Shown: positions 7,734 to 13,791 of the stretch, piece after piece
Numbering within the stretch: the stretch's first letter is position 1
Layout: each line of letters opens with the position of its first letter
IMG/VR virus record: IMGVR_UViG_3300049003_000003
Location: 1-22,190 of that record
DNA length: 22,190 nucleotides
Direction: 5' to 3' (one strand)
Source: a virus
The notes under the pieces: model-generated
What the model saw: only the letters and a program-made list of their open reading frames with translations
The model's database searches: none
What the model was told of the DNA's origin: nothing
Made by a program: the position numbers and the translations under genes

Positions 7734-7982
7734 TCATCCTGGCCCGATGCGGTTGCCGCGTGGTGCGTGGCCATGCGCTACGCGGTTGGCGTCTGAGCCA
7801 CCGGCCATGCCAGTGGCTTCCTTGTACCAGCTCTCAGTGACCCTCTTGGCCACCTCGGGGTTCAAGTACTTGACGAGGTGGTGGTACAGCTCGGTCCAGG
7901 TGCTCCACTTGGCACGGCCCTCGCCGTAGATCCAGTAGTGCTTGAGCTTGTCGCCACCATCGCCGGGGTGCAGGTCAGCCAT
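7734..7982 (-). CDS. conserved phage protein of unknown function
   Basis: This 82-residue protein contains LKHYWIYGEGRAKW followed by STWTELYHHLVKYLNPEVAK and RVTESWYKEATG, a pattern I recognise from actinophage genes next to HNH/terminase modules. The conserved aromatic/basic core (about 13-60) is helical. The Gly/His/Pro-rich tail is probably disordered. No function is known to me. ATG at 7982 has a strong AGGAGGTGA SD 9 nt upstream. It lies just before the HNH gene and is likely co-transcribed with it. Confidence 0.75.
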   Translation of the reverse strand: MADLHPGDGGDKLKHYWIYGEGRAKWSTWTELYHHLVKYLNPEVAKRVTESWYKEATGMAGGSDANRVAHGHAPRGNRIGPG

Positions 7983-8001
7983 TCAGGCTCACCTCCTGTG
8001 C

Positions 8002-8418
8002 TCAATGTGCAGCGGCGATTACCTGCCCGATGGCCTGCTGTGTGGCTGCGTTGTAGACGACGCGGGCACTCGGGCAGTAGGCGTCGATGAAGTAGGCACG
8101 GTCGATGACCATGTCGTGGTACGCAGCGTCGGTCGGATAGAGCGACCGGACGTTTTCGAGTAGCCCGGTCATGTCGGCCACGGTGTTGTCGCAGGTGTTG
8201 CCTGCGACGGTGACGGCCTCGCCGCGCTGGACTTCGGGGGCACCGAGGCCGGCCGCCGCAACGTGCGCCGTGTAGACGTCGTACGGGTCAGCCGGCGCTG
8301 TGGAGCTCGGGGATGTCGCGGAGGTCGATGTCTCTGCGCTCTTCGAGGTGTCGGCCTTGGCGGTACAACCGGCGAGAGCGAGCAGAGCAAGTGCGGTGAC
8401 GGCTAAGCGGGTGTGCAC
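8002..8418 (-). CDS. secreted lipoprotein, DUF732-like
   Basis: This 138-residue protein has a clear lipoprotein signal: basic MHTR, hydrophobic stretch LAVTALALLALAG and lipobox LAGC with Cys18 as the lipidation site. A Ser/Thr/Ala-rich linker follows (about 20-48). The rest (DPYDVYTAHVAAAGLG to the end) has two Cys (CDNT and AYCPS) that could form a disulfide, as in the small helical DUF732 domain of mycobacterial and actinophage proteins. GTG at 8418 is the only sensible start; its SD is weak. Surface lipoproteins encoded by phages sometimes block superinfection, but that role is inference here. Confidence 0.78.
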   Translation of the reverse strand: MHTRLAVTALALLALAGCTAKADTSKSAETSTSATSPSSTAPADPYDVYTAHVAAAGLGAPEVQRGEAVTVAGNTCDNTVADMTGLLENVRSLYPTDAAYHDMVIDRAYFIDAYCPSARVVYNAATQQAIGQVIAAAH

Positions 8419-8451
8419 GTCGCTGATAGTCGCCGTCCGGTTGCGAACTGT

Positions 8452-8610
8452 CTAGTACCAGTACCGCCGCCCACCAACGCCGTGCCCTGCCGCACCCAAC
8501 GCGAGCAGCACGAGCCCGACGAGCAGCAGCACGACACCGATCCAGAACAACACCTTGAGCGCGGGGACGATCAGCGCCAGCACGATGAGGGCAATGCCGA
8601 GAATCAACAT
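8452..8610 (-). CDS. small membrane protein, DUF6131-like
   Basis: This 52-residue protein is almost entirely two transmembrane segments, LILGIALIVLALIVPAL and LFWIGVVLLLVGLVLLALG, followed by the tail GVGGRRYWY. The hydrophobic pair plus a GGRR-aromatic tail is the DUF6131 pattern common in actinobacteria and their phages; function unknown. A frame opens at 8649, but ATG at 8610 has an AGGGGA SD 8 nt upstream and overlaps the HNH gene by 7 nt, so I chose it. It precedes the lipoprotein, so the two may act together at the envelope. Confidence 0.75.
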   Translation of the reverse strand: MLILGIALIVLALIVPALKVLFWIGVVLLLVGLVLLALGAAGHGVGGRRYWY

Positions 8611-9050
8611 GATTGCGTCCCCTGACGTTGAGCTAGTTCCTTCTGCCACCGACGCTTAGCGTGCATCCGCTGACACTCGGGGCACACACGCTTGCGTCCT
8701 GCCCGATACGGGGGCAGCGGATGGTCGCGTATGCAACGCGTCTGCTTCGCTTGTCTTGCCGCTTGGTTAATGCCTCGTAGGACGTTCGTGCGCTGCGTGA
8801 CGGGCTCGAGGTGGTCCGGGTTGACACAGTTGCGCACCCGACATAGGTGATCTAAGGAGAGCCCGTCCGGGATAGGCCCACGGAGTAGCTCATAGGCGAA
8901 TCTATGGGCCTGCGACATAACCGGCGGGTTCGGCGCTACTAGGAACCGCCCGTACCCGTTCTGATTTAAGGCCGCAGTCCACAACCAGCACGTGTCGGTC
9001 TTGCGAACCTTCGGCCAAAAGCGTTCGGGCGCGGGAGTAGCCTTGCGCAT
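8604..9050 (-). CDS. HNH homing-type endonuclease
   Basis: This 148-residue protein is an HNH_3-type endonuclease. CWLWTAALNQNGYGRF (21-36) is the typical N-terminal segment. The catalytic site is SLDHLCRVRNCVNPDHLEPV (D67-H68, C70, C75, N77, H80). A second zinc-like cluster follows at C106, H110, C123 and C126, with a basic tail for DNA binding. Unlike its neighbours it uses rare TTA leucine codons (in AALNQ and in SLDHL) and looks less GC-rich, so recent transfer is likely. ATG at 9050 has a GAAGGGGA-type SD. It overlaps the next gene by 7 nt. Confidence 0.87.
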   Translation of the reverse strand: MRKATPAPERFWPKVRKTDTCWLWTAALNQNGYGRFLVAPNPPVMSQAHRFAYELLRGPIPDGLSLDHLCRVRNCVNPDHLEPVTQRTNVLRGINQAARQAKQTRCIRDHPLPPYRAGRKRVCPECQRMHAKRRWQKELAQRQGTQSC

Positions 9051-9081
9051 CGTCGGTCCCCTTCCACGGGATCGTCAAATG

Positions 9082-9111
9082 CCCCGGGCTGACCTGGCCG
9101 TCAGCTCGGGG
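9082..9111 (-). terminator. stem-loop, possible terminator
   Basis: CCCCG (9082-9086) pairs with CGGGG (9107-9111), and GCTGAC (9088-9093) pairs with GTCAGC (9100-9105), leaving one interrupted pair and a 6-nt loop. It sits in the 107-nt gap before the HNH homing gene. On the minus strand only CATTTG follows; on the plus strand a TCTTGCTGTT stretch follows. A terminator or read-through attenuator is likely. Direction is uncertain. Confidence 0.5.
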
Positions 9112-9157
9112 TCTTGCTGTTCAGGGGGTGGATGGCTAGACCTGCGCGTCGGTCATC

Positions 9158-9340
9158 TCAGCCACCCGCAGCCCGTCGCCGATCGAGTAGCCGGTTCAGC
9201 CGCAGCTCCGCATAGTCGACGGTGCGCTGTGCATCACCGGACGGGCAGTGCGCATGGTCGAGTCGCGCGCCCCGCAGTTCGGCGAGGGCTTCAGCTATCT
9301 GAACGTCGAGAACATCGAACGCAGTCGTCTTAGTTGCCAC
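9158..9340 (-). CDS. small helical protein, unknown
   Basis: This 60-residue protein is predicted to be two helices: VLDVQIAEALAELRGARLDH and TVDYAELRLNRLLDRRRA, with a Cys/Pro turn between. Charged and Leu spacing suggests a helical hairpin or dimer. GTG at 9340 is preferred because AGGTGA lies 5 nt upstream; another GTG at 9349 would add three residues. It overlaps the membrane gene upstream by 11 nt. No family recognised. Confidence 0.65.
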   Translation of the reverse strand: MATKTTAFDVLDVQIAEALAELRGARLDHAHCPSGDAQRTVDYAELRLNRLLDRRRAAGG

Positions 9341-9458
9341 GCCGCTCACCTCGCATTCTCACGAGCGCCACGCCGATACCGATGAGTGCGCCGACCGCGA
9401 TGAACGCGGCTTCCCCGACGACGAATAGGACAGTGGCGTACGGGATCTCTACCGTCAC
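9330..9458 (-). CDS. single-span membrane microprotein
   Basis: This is a 42-residue protein with one long hydrophobic segment (ATVLFVVGEAAFIAVGALIG and beyond, about 8-33) and a basic cytosolic tail RMRGERRGN. GTG at 9458 has GGGAGG 7 nt upstream; the frame is open to 9518 but that extension is Arg/Ser-rich and has no SD. It is the first gene after the terminator-bearing gap and may begin the late transcript. Function unknown. Confidence 0.65.
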   Translation of the reverse strand: MTVEIPYATVLFVVGEAAFIAVGALIGIGVALVRMRGERRGN

Positions 9459-9710
9459 GGCTGGCCTCCCGCGGGAAGTTGTGCCCGAGGATTGCGGCCG
9501 GGCTCCGCGCCAGATCACTTGCGCACCGAGCGCGTCCCAACTGGCGGGGCAAGCAGAAGGCCCCGCCTGTTGAGCCAGTGGCTCAGAGCGGGGCCGCGTA
9601 CTGCGTTAGATGGGACAACCACTCTGCGTCCAGAGAATGCGGTCGCCCGGGTGCAGAATGACACATCACCGTGACGCTGCGCAACGTGACACGCTTTCCC
9701 GTCCGGTTCG
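9459..9710. other. largest non-coding gap; probable early/late boundary
   Basis: This 252-bp gap contains a strong stem-loop (9559-9595) and, on the right, a small CTCTG/CAGAG hairpin near 9623-9637. No gene is supported in it, and I found no tRNA. TTGGGA followed 17 nt later by TGATCT on the minus strand (left half) is a poor promoter match, so a promoter for the downstream genes is expected but not identified. Confidence 0.5.
9559..9595 (-). terminator. strong stem-loop terminator
   Basis: The outer stem is GGCCCCGC (9559-9566) with GCGGGGCC (9588-9595), and the inner stem is TGAGCC (9571-9576) with GGCTCA (9580-9585). On the minus strand TTCTGCTT follows. It lies about 115 nt past the stop of the HTH gene and about 100 nt before the next start, as expected for the end of the early transcript. 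The stem is symmetrical and could also stop plus-strand transcription. Confidence 0.7.
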
Positions 9711-10613
9711 CTAGGCGCTTGCCTTGCTCTGGAATCGATCGGGGTCGTAGTGCCCGAGCACGGCACGGATGCCTTGTCGGCTCGCCATCTTCCGCACGTT
9801 AGCCACGGTGGTTCGCCACTGCTGCGCCAGTTCCTCGGCAGTCAACATCCGCCGTCCGTCCTCGGTCTTAGGTCGAGCGAGCTCCGCCGCTATGTCGTCG
9901 ACCATGCGCTTGAGCCGAGCCTTGTCCGCATCGGTGGCCCACACCGCGTTGCACGTATCGCAGACTGCCGCGCCGGGTGCCTGCTCCCAACTCTGCGCAC
10001 ACCGGTCGGTGTAGACCCGCCACACCGCTTGCGTCTCGTCCCGTAGCCACACCTCTCCGGTGCAGTGCTGACCGTTCACGATGCTTGGGCAGCGGCTGTA
10101 GGGCCGATCGGCACGGTGCCCATTCGCCGCCTTGAGCTGGCCCACGAGCTGCCGGACCTCGCCGTACATCTCATCGACCCAAGGCTGGCCGGCGATCCAG
10201 TCCAGCGCCCGCGTGAGGATGTCGCGTTCACCGCTGATGGTGATGGCTGGCCGGTCTGCGAACCCGCGTTCCTCGCGCACCACCCGTGCCCAGGAATGGA
10301 GCACGTCGAGCACGGGCAACGTCTGGCCTGCCGCGTGCTGGTCGTCGTCGGTCTCGCTCATGCCGGTGCCCCGCCGGGTGTCCAGGTGAACGAGGACGTC
10401 GAGCCGCGCAGGTGCTCGAGTGGATGCCAGAGACCCACCGCCCGAGCCGCTGCGGATCGCCATGCTGGGGACGGCGGACAGGATCGCCGCCTCGTCCTCG
10501 ATCTGCCTCAGCATGTCGTCCAGGCGGTCGAAGTGGACGGTGCATAGCAGCCCGTGCCGCGCCTCTGCCGGCTTGCTGTGGACGACACAGGCCCGCTGGT
10601 GATCCTCGGTCAC
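9711..10613 (-). CDS. zinc-binding helix-turn-helix DNA-binding protein
   Basis: This 300-residue protein is probably a phage DNA-binding regulator. The C terminus (about 258-300) holds an HTH of excisionase/MerR-like type: LTAEELAQQWRTTVANVRKM followed by ASRQGIRAVLGHYDPDRFQ. The N terminus has a Cys/His pair set (CVVH, LCTVH), and the middle has four cysteines in RCPSIVNGQHCTGEVW and VCDTCNAVW that fit a zinc site. The central segment VLDVLHSWARVVREERGF to ILTRALDWIAGQPW is helical. GTG at 10613 overlaps the previous stop (GTGA) and has AGGGAG 7 nt upstream. It is the last gene before the terminator. Confidence 0.72.
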   Translation of the reverse strand: MTEDHQRACVVHSKPAEARHGLLCTVHFDRLDDMLRQIEDEAAILSAVPSMAIRSGSGGGSLASTRAPARLDVLVHLDTRRGTGMSETDDDQHAAGQTLPVLDVLHSWARVVREERGFADRPAITISGERDILTRALDWIAGQPWVDEMYGEVRQLVGQLKAANGHRADRPYSRCPSIVNGQHCTGEVWLRDETQAVWRVYTDRCAQSWEQAPGAAVCDTCNAVWATDADKARLKRMVDDIAAELARPKTEDGRRMLTAEELAQQWRTTVANVRKMASRQGIRAVLGHYDPDRFQSKASA

Positions 10614-10849
10614 AAGTGCTCTCCCTCTACGCGGAACCCGGGCTCAGCAGGTATGCCGTCATCAAGGATCATTCGGTGCCCGTAGATCCGCTCCGGGATT
10701 GAGTAGGGCAGGTTCTCGTCCCAGCCGATGCTGCGCAGTAGCCGCTTTCGGAACTCCGTTGTCACGAGGATGTCGGGCTCGTCGTAGTGCTGGGCTCGGT
10801 GCTCCTGCAAAGCCTCGACGAGTTCGCGTAACACGTTCTCGGCGCTCAC
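10610..10849 (-). CDS. hypothetical protein, 79 residues
   Basis: I do not recognise this protein. It has an N-terminal helix (NVLRELVEALQEHRAQHY), a central stretch TTEFRKRLLRSIGWDENL and a C-terminal beta-like part (GHRMILDDGIPAEPGFRVEG). It is soluble and acidic, with no cysteines. GTG at 10849 has GGGGAG just upstream and overlaps the previous stop by 4 nt; its end overlaps the HTH gene by 4 nt, so the three are coupled. Confidence 0.7.
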   Translation of the reverse strand: MSAENVLRELVEALQEHRAQHYDEPDILVTTEFRKRLLRSIGWDENLPYSIPERIYGHRMILDDGIPAEPGFRVEGEHL

Positions 10850-11007
10850 TTGCTCCCCTTCTTCGGCTTCATCCCACGGGCCACGCTCTCAACGGCGGTG
10901 CACGATCCGGTCCCGATGACGCAGTGCCGGTACCAGCGCCGCCTATGCTTGTCGTACTTCCACGGCGTAAATCGGTGATCGGCCGTGCGTGCGATCGGCT
11001 CGGTCAT
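10846..11007 (-). CDS. small basic protein, unknown
   Basis: This is a 53-residue basic protein with aromatic residues in RFTPWKYDKHRRRWYRHC, then GTGSCTAVESVARGMKPKKG. Two cysteines and several His could bind metal, and the charge suggests nucleic-acid contact; both are inference. The frame is open to 11202, but ATG at 11007 has an AAGGGGAAG SD 7 nt upstream and starts 2 nt past the SNase-like stop. Confidence 0.7.
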   Translation of the reverse strand: MTEPIARTADHRFTPWKYDKHRRRWYRHCVIGTGSCTAVESVARGMKPKKGSK

Positions 11008-11009
11008 GG

Positions 11010-11387
11010 TCACTTCCCCTTCTGGTACGGCGGCCAGCCCTTGACCGTCATCAGCCATTGCGAGGCGCTGTTGCCGTCGACGTCGAGCAGATCGCCGAGC
11101 ATCCGATCCCAACCGGCGGACTCGTAGGTAACGACGCGGACGTCGATCGATCCGATGCGCGACCAGATCCAGTGTTCGAGGTCTTCCTTCGCTTGCTCCC
11201 ACCCTGGGTGATCACCGCGCTCCGGCGTGTCCACCCAGACCAGCCGAATGGGCATGGAGTCGACGTCGGTGATGCGGAAGTCGTGGTCGCCCAGGTGCTC
11301 GATGCGGGAACGGATCAGGCGCAGGGTGTCCCCGTCCGTGACCTTCTCGACGCGATCCACCTGCCATTCGGTGCCGTCGATGCTCAC
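11010..11387 (-). CDS. SNase-like (thermonuclease-fold) protein
   Basis: This 125-residue protein matches the staphylococcal nuclease OB-fold family. VTDGDTLRL (16-24) is the usual first strand pair (D18, D20). RLVWVDTPERG (48-58) matches the catalytic block, with R48 and E56 in the positions of SNase Arg35 and Glu43 and D53 as Asp40. GWDRMLGDLLDVDG (92-105) carries R95 in the position of Arg87. All three catalytic residues are therefore kept. There is no signal peptide, so it would act in the cytoplasm, perhaps on host DNA or RNA. GTG at 11387 has a GGAAAG-type SD and overlaps the upstream stop (GTGA). Confidence 0.78.
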   Translation of the reverse strand: MSIDGTEWQVDRVEKVTDGDTLRLIRSRIEHLGDHDFRITDVDSMPIRLVWVDTPERGDHPGWEQAKEDLEHWIWSRIGSIDVRVVTYESAGWDRMLGDLLDVDGNSASQWLMTVKGWPPYQKGK

Positions 11388-11558
11388 GCGCTTTCCTTCC
11401 GGTCGAGTTTCGCCGCGACTGCTGCCGCGTCACGGTGGGCTTGGTAATGCCGGGTACGGGACGGCATCAATGGCTGCGGCGGTGTCGTGATCCGAGCCGT
11501 CGATCACCGTTGTGGTTTGGCAGCGTGGGCAGGTCCAACGGTCCATCGCGGTCCACAT
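11384..11558 (-). pseudogene. frameshifted small zinc-finger-like gene
   Basis: From ATG 11558 the frame reads MDRWTCPRCQTTTVIDGSDH, then AAAIDAV, and then loses sense and stops at 11430. Dropping one base from the GGG at 11458-11460 lets it continue RTRHYQAHRDAAAVAAKLDRKESA to a stop at 11384-11386. That stop overlaps the SNase-like GTG start by 4 nt, as elsewhere in the operon. The merged 57-residue protein has C10-x2-C13 and H37-x3-H41, one complete zinc site split by the shift. It may be a broken gene, a sequencing error in a short G run, or a +1 programmed shift. The start forms TGATG with the upstream gene. Confidence 0.7.
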
Positions 11559-11722
11559 CAGGGACGCCACGCGGCGATCAGGTTCATCAGATCGTTCAGC
11601 AGCCGCTCATGCTTTTCCGAGTCGTGGACCTGGCCGTACTCGGCCACCGTCATGCCCTCGGATTCGGCCATGTGCTGCAACAGCCGTAGGGAAATCTCGT
11701 ACTTGAGTTGGATGTCGTTCAT
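11558..11722 (-). CDS. small helical protein, unknown
   Basis: This 54-residue gene was found by reading the overlaps. The protein is MNDIQLKYEISLRLLQHMAE followed by SEGMTVAEYGQVHDSEKHER and LLNDLMNLIAAWRP. It is all-helical with no cysteines. ATG at 11722 overlaps the DUF6221 stop (ATGA), and its TGA overlaps the next ATG (TGATG). Tight coupling and normal codon use support it as real. No family recognised. Confidence 0.7.
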   Translation of the reverse strand: MNDIQLKYEISLRLLQHMAESEGMTVAEYGQVHDSEKHERLLNDLMNLIAAWRP

Positions 11723-12000
11723 GGCCGCCACGCCTCGCGGTAATCGGGGTGGTCGGCATAGGGCAGGGCGAGGAGTTCAAGCGTCTCGCAGGGGATCGAC
11801 TCAAACGAGGCGTCATGGGCGTCGCACGGGTCGTAGCCGATCCTGTGCAGCTCCACGATCCGCCGCTTGGCCTCGCACTCGGCGAGGATGCGATGCGGTG
11901 CGAAAGCTCCGGTGAGAATCACGTCTCGACGGCCGATCTCCAGACGTGCCACCTCCTCGTCCTCAGCAATCCGCGCCAGCAGGAACTCGGTCAGGTTCAT
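11719..12000 (-). CDS. DUF6221 family protein
   Basis: This 93-residue protein has the DUF6221 pattern: N-terminal FLLARIAEDEEVAR, then HRILAECEAKRRIVELHR, two cysteines (YDPCDAH, IPCETLE), and the signature ending LALPYADHPDYREAWRP. The family is frequent in actinobacteria and their prophages and has no known biochemical role that I can state. ATG at 12000 has a GGGAGG SD 6 nt upstream. The gene overlaps both neighbours by 4 nt. Confidence 0.85.
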   Translation of the reverse strand: MNLTEFLLARIAEDEEVARLEIGRRDVILTGAFAPHRILAECEAKRRIVELHRIGYDPCDAHDASFESIPCETLELLALPYADHPDYREAWRP

Positions 12001-12491
12001 CTGTTCCTCCCCGCAAAGTTGAACCGCTTGAGTCGTTCCTCGATGTCGGCCGCGTTCTTGGCCTTGCGCTCAACCGAGTCCACCGGGTGCGGGAACTCGT
12101 CGGACAGGTCTCGCGCCTCGATCAGCGCGCCGTGCACCTGCAACGGGATGCCACTGGGCTCGGTCGCGGGCACGGCGGGAAACTCGTCGGTCGGCGTCTC
12201 GTCGGGCTCGAACCTTGAATTGTTGTCCACAGATTTCAAGGTTTCCGCCGCCGGTGAGTCGTCCTCCACCGGCTCGGGCACCTCCACGCCGAGGAATTCC
12301 AGCAGCGATTCGAGGCGGTAGTCGAGGCCAGCGAGCTGTTCGGCGTTGGCGGCGAGTTCCCGTTCGTGCGCGTCCCACCGCCGTTCGTGGGTCCACAGGC
12401 AGACGACGGTGATGAACGAGATGAGCAGGAACATGACGAGCAGGACGGCGAACCCGTTGCCGTTGGGCTGGGCGACGGTGGCGGCGGTCAT
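11997..12491 (-). CDS. single-span membrane protein with cytosolic tail
   Basis: This 164-residue protein has an N-terminal transmembrane helix (GFAVLLVMFLLISFITVVCLW, about 14-34 in the chosen frame), then a helical segment RRWDAHERELAANAEQLAGL that could be a coiled coil, an acidic Pro-rich linker (PEPVEDDSPAAE), and a basic C-terminal helix (AADIEERLKRFNFAGRNR). No catalytic motif is seen. ATG at 12491 overlaps the upstream stop by 4 nt; the longer frame to 12656 is Arg/His-rich and overlaps the upstream gene, so it is not used. Function unknown. Confidence 0.7.
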   Translation of the reverse strand: MTAATVAQPNGNGFAVLLVMFLLISFITVVCLWTHERRWDAHERELAANAEQLAGLDYRLESLLEFLGVEVPEPVEDDSPAAETLKSVDNNSRFEPDETPTDEFPAVPATEPSGIPLQVHGALIEARDLSDEFPHPVDSVERKAKNAADIEERLKRFNFAGRNR

Positions 12492-12766
12492 CGGCTGGTC
12501 TCGGCGTGCAGGTCGGCCAGGTGGAGGGAGACGGCCGCGCCGATGGTGATCGGGTCGCGGTCCTCGACGAAGCTGCCCTCGTCCATTCCGCGCCTGATGA
12601 TGGAGACGATGAGCTTCACGCGAGCGCCGAACACCGGGTCGTTCAGGTAGCGCCACCTTGCGTCGTCGGTGATCGCCTGCGCCTTTTCGTCGGCCTGCAA
12701 GTTGAGGTCTTGAATGAAGCGGGACCAGGACTCGTACACCGCGGCTGACTTCTCGATCTCGCTCAC
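12488..12766 (-). CDS. hypothetical protein, 92 residues
   Basis: This is an acidic helical protein (SEIEKSAAVYESWSRFIQDL, then ARWRYLNDPVFGARVKLIVS and HLADLHAETSR) with no cysteine and no membrane segment. GTG at 12766 has GGAGGTG 7 nt upstream, a strong SD. No family recognised. It begins a coupled run through to the HTH gene. The 114-nt stretch upstream (12767-12880) has no supported gene. Confidence 0.7.
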   Translation of the reverse strand: MSEIEKSAAVYESWSRFIQDLNLQADEKAQAITDDARWRYLNDPVFGARVKLIVSIIRRGMDEGSFVEDRDPITIGAAVSLHLADLHAETSR

Positions 12767-12880
12767 CCCGCCACCTCCGTCGTCGCGTCCACGTCCACGG
12801 TCTCGTCCAAGGTCGTCTCCTTCGTCGCGGTGGTTGCGGCGGATGGGAAGGCTCCGTCGGTGACTCTGGGTGGTGTCGGA

Positions 12881-13150
12881 TCAGACTGCGATGGCGATTG
12901 CCGGGTCAGCGTCATTTCCAGGACCGGCGTACTCCCCGGCACCGACCCACGTTGTCCCGAAGCCGTTGACGGAAGCCTTGAAGACGGGATCGCCGTTGCG
13001 CTTCGTGACGGCCGCGGGGTCCTGGCATCCGCCTGCGCCGGGACGGTGGCGGTCGAAGTTGGCGACGGAGCTGAAGTGCTCGTGACAGGTCGGGCAATGG
13101 GCCTGGCTGAGTCCGGTCCAGTGGCGTCCACAGCGGCAGGTGGCGGGCAT
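12881..13150 (-). CDS. FDXHR-type putative zinc-binding protein
   Basis: This 89-residue protein contains the FDXHR signature. CRCGRHW and HCPTCHEHFSSVANFDRHR provide four Cys plus the F-D-x-H-R motif, followed by GAGGCQDP. The family is common in actinophages and thought to bind zinc; its target is unknown. The C-terminal third (FKASVNGFGTTWVGAGEYAG) is Gly-rich and less conserved. ATG at 13150 has an AAGGAG SD 6-7 nt upstream. The frame is open to GTG 13252, but that N-terminal extension has no SD. Confidence 0.8.
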   Translation of the reverse strand: MPATCRCGRHWTGLSQAHCPTCHEHFSSVANFDRHRPGAGGCQDPAAVTKRNGDPVFKASVNGFGTTWVGAGEYAGPGNDADPAIAIAV

Positions 13151-13274
13151 GGGGTGTCTCCTTCGGTTGAGGGTGTGCAGGTCGTGGCTTCCGGCGGCAC
13201 AGGACGACTCAGCGGGTCGCCTCTTGCTGCGACGCGGAACCCACGGCCACACGTCCCCGGACTACCAGCGGCCC

Positions 13275-13421
13275 TCACGACGTCATCGCCAGCAGCACGA
13301 AGGCCACCGCGAAGATGCACATGCCGAGAACGAAGACGGCCCCGATGAGTGCGCCGCTCGGCCCGTCGTGGATTTCCTCCATGTCGATCCACGACGCCCA
13401 CTGGTCGTCGTCCCCGCTCAC
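13275..13421 (-). CDS. small membrane protein, acidic N terminus
   Basis: This 48-residue protein has an acidic N terminus (SGDDDQWASWIDMEEIHDGP) followed by one transmembrane helix (ALIGAVFVLGMCIFAVAFVL). The charge pattern suggests the N terminus inside or outside depending on insertion, which cannot be told. GTG at 13421 overlaps the upstream stop by 4 nt (GTGA) with a weak GGGGGTG SD. Function unknown. The 124 nt between this stop and the FDXHR start hold no supported gene. Confidence 0.65.
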   Translation of the reverse strand: MSGDDDQWASWIDMEEIHDGPSGALIGAVFVLGMCIFAVAFVLLAMTS

Positions 13422-13612
13422 GACGCCAGCACCCCCGCGTCCGCACCGGAATGCCCGACGACCTGCCGCGCCAGCTCGCACTTCGGCCACACGCACATCA
13501 GTTCGGCGGCCAGGTTCTCGAACAGCACCCGCCCGCAGGATTCGCACACCGGCAGCGTGGGGCGTGCGGTGAACCGGCCCGTGGCGTGGTCGCGGGACAG
13601 GGCCGCGGTCAC
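13418..13612 (-). CDS. small zinc-binding protein
   Basis: This 64-residue protein has CESCGR and CVWPKC, two Cys pairs separated by about 16 residues, fitting a zinc ribbon. GTG at 13612 has GGAGG 6 nt upstream, so the longer frame to 13765 is not used. It is coupled by 4-nt overlaps to genes on both sides. Target unknown. Confidence 0.7.
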   Translation of the reverse strand: MTAALSRDHATGRFTARPTLPVCESCGRVLFENLAAELMCVWPKCELARQVVGHSGADAGVLAS

Positions 13613-13791
13613 AGTCGACCTCCGGCGAGCACGACTGCGTGTCGGTGGTCCTGCCCGAGCGATGCCGACTCTGCGTGCTCCCTGCACACCGCTTGGCCGT
13701 TGATGACCGTGATTGCCCGGGCTACGTTCGCCGAGTCCTCGCGGATCCACATGCAGATCGAGCAATAAAGCCCACTGCCTGCCTCGGTCAC
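13609..13791 (-). CDS. small Cys/His protein, unknown
   Basis: This 60-residue protein begins TEAGSGLYCSICMWIREDSA and continues with a beta-like VARAITVINGQAVCREHAES. C10, C13, C45 and H48 fit a C3H zinc site. GTG at 13791 overlaps the upstream stop (GTGA); SD weak (GGCGGA). The C-terminal tail GQDHRHAVVLAGGRL overlaps the next start by 4 nt. Confidence 0.68.
   Translation of the reverse strand: MTEAGSGLYCSICMWIREDSANVARAITVINGQAVCREHAESASLGQDHRHAVVLAGGRL

Noticed and set aside
9499-9530. TTGGGA-N17-TGATCT as a promoter for the late genes
   Set aside because: The -10 matches the consensus at only two positions, so it is not reported as a feature.
9685-9735. GGTTCG-containing stretch resembling a tRNA T-loop
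   Set aside because: No T-stem, acceptor or anticodon arm can be formed around it.
13151-13252. GTG 13252 as start of the FDXHR protein
   Set aside because: The extension is Arg-rich with no SD, whereas ATG 13150 has AAGGAG and begins the conserved part.
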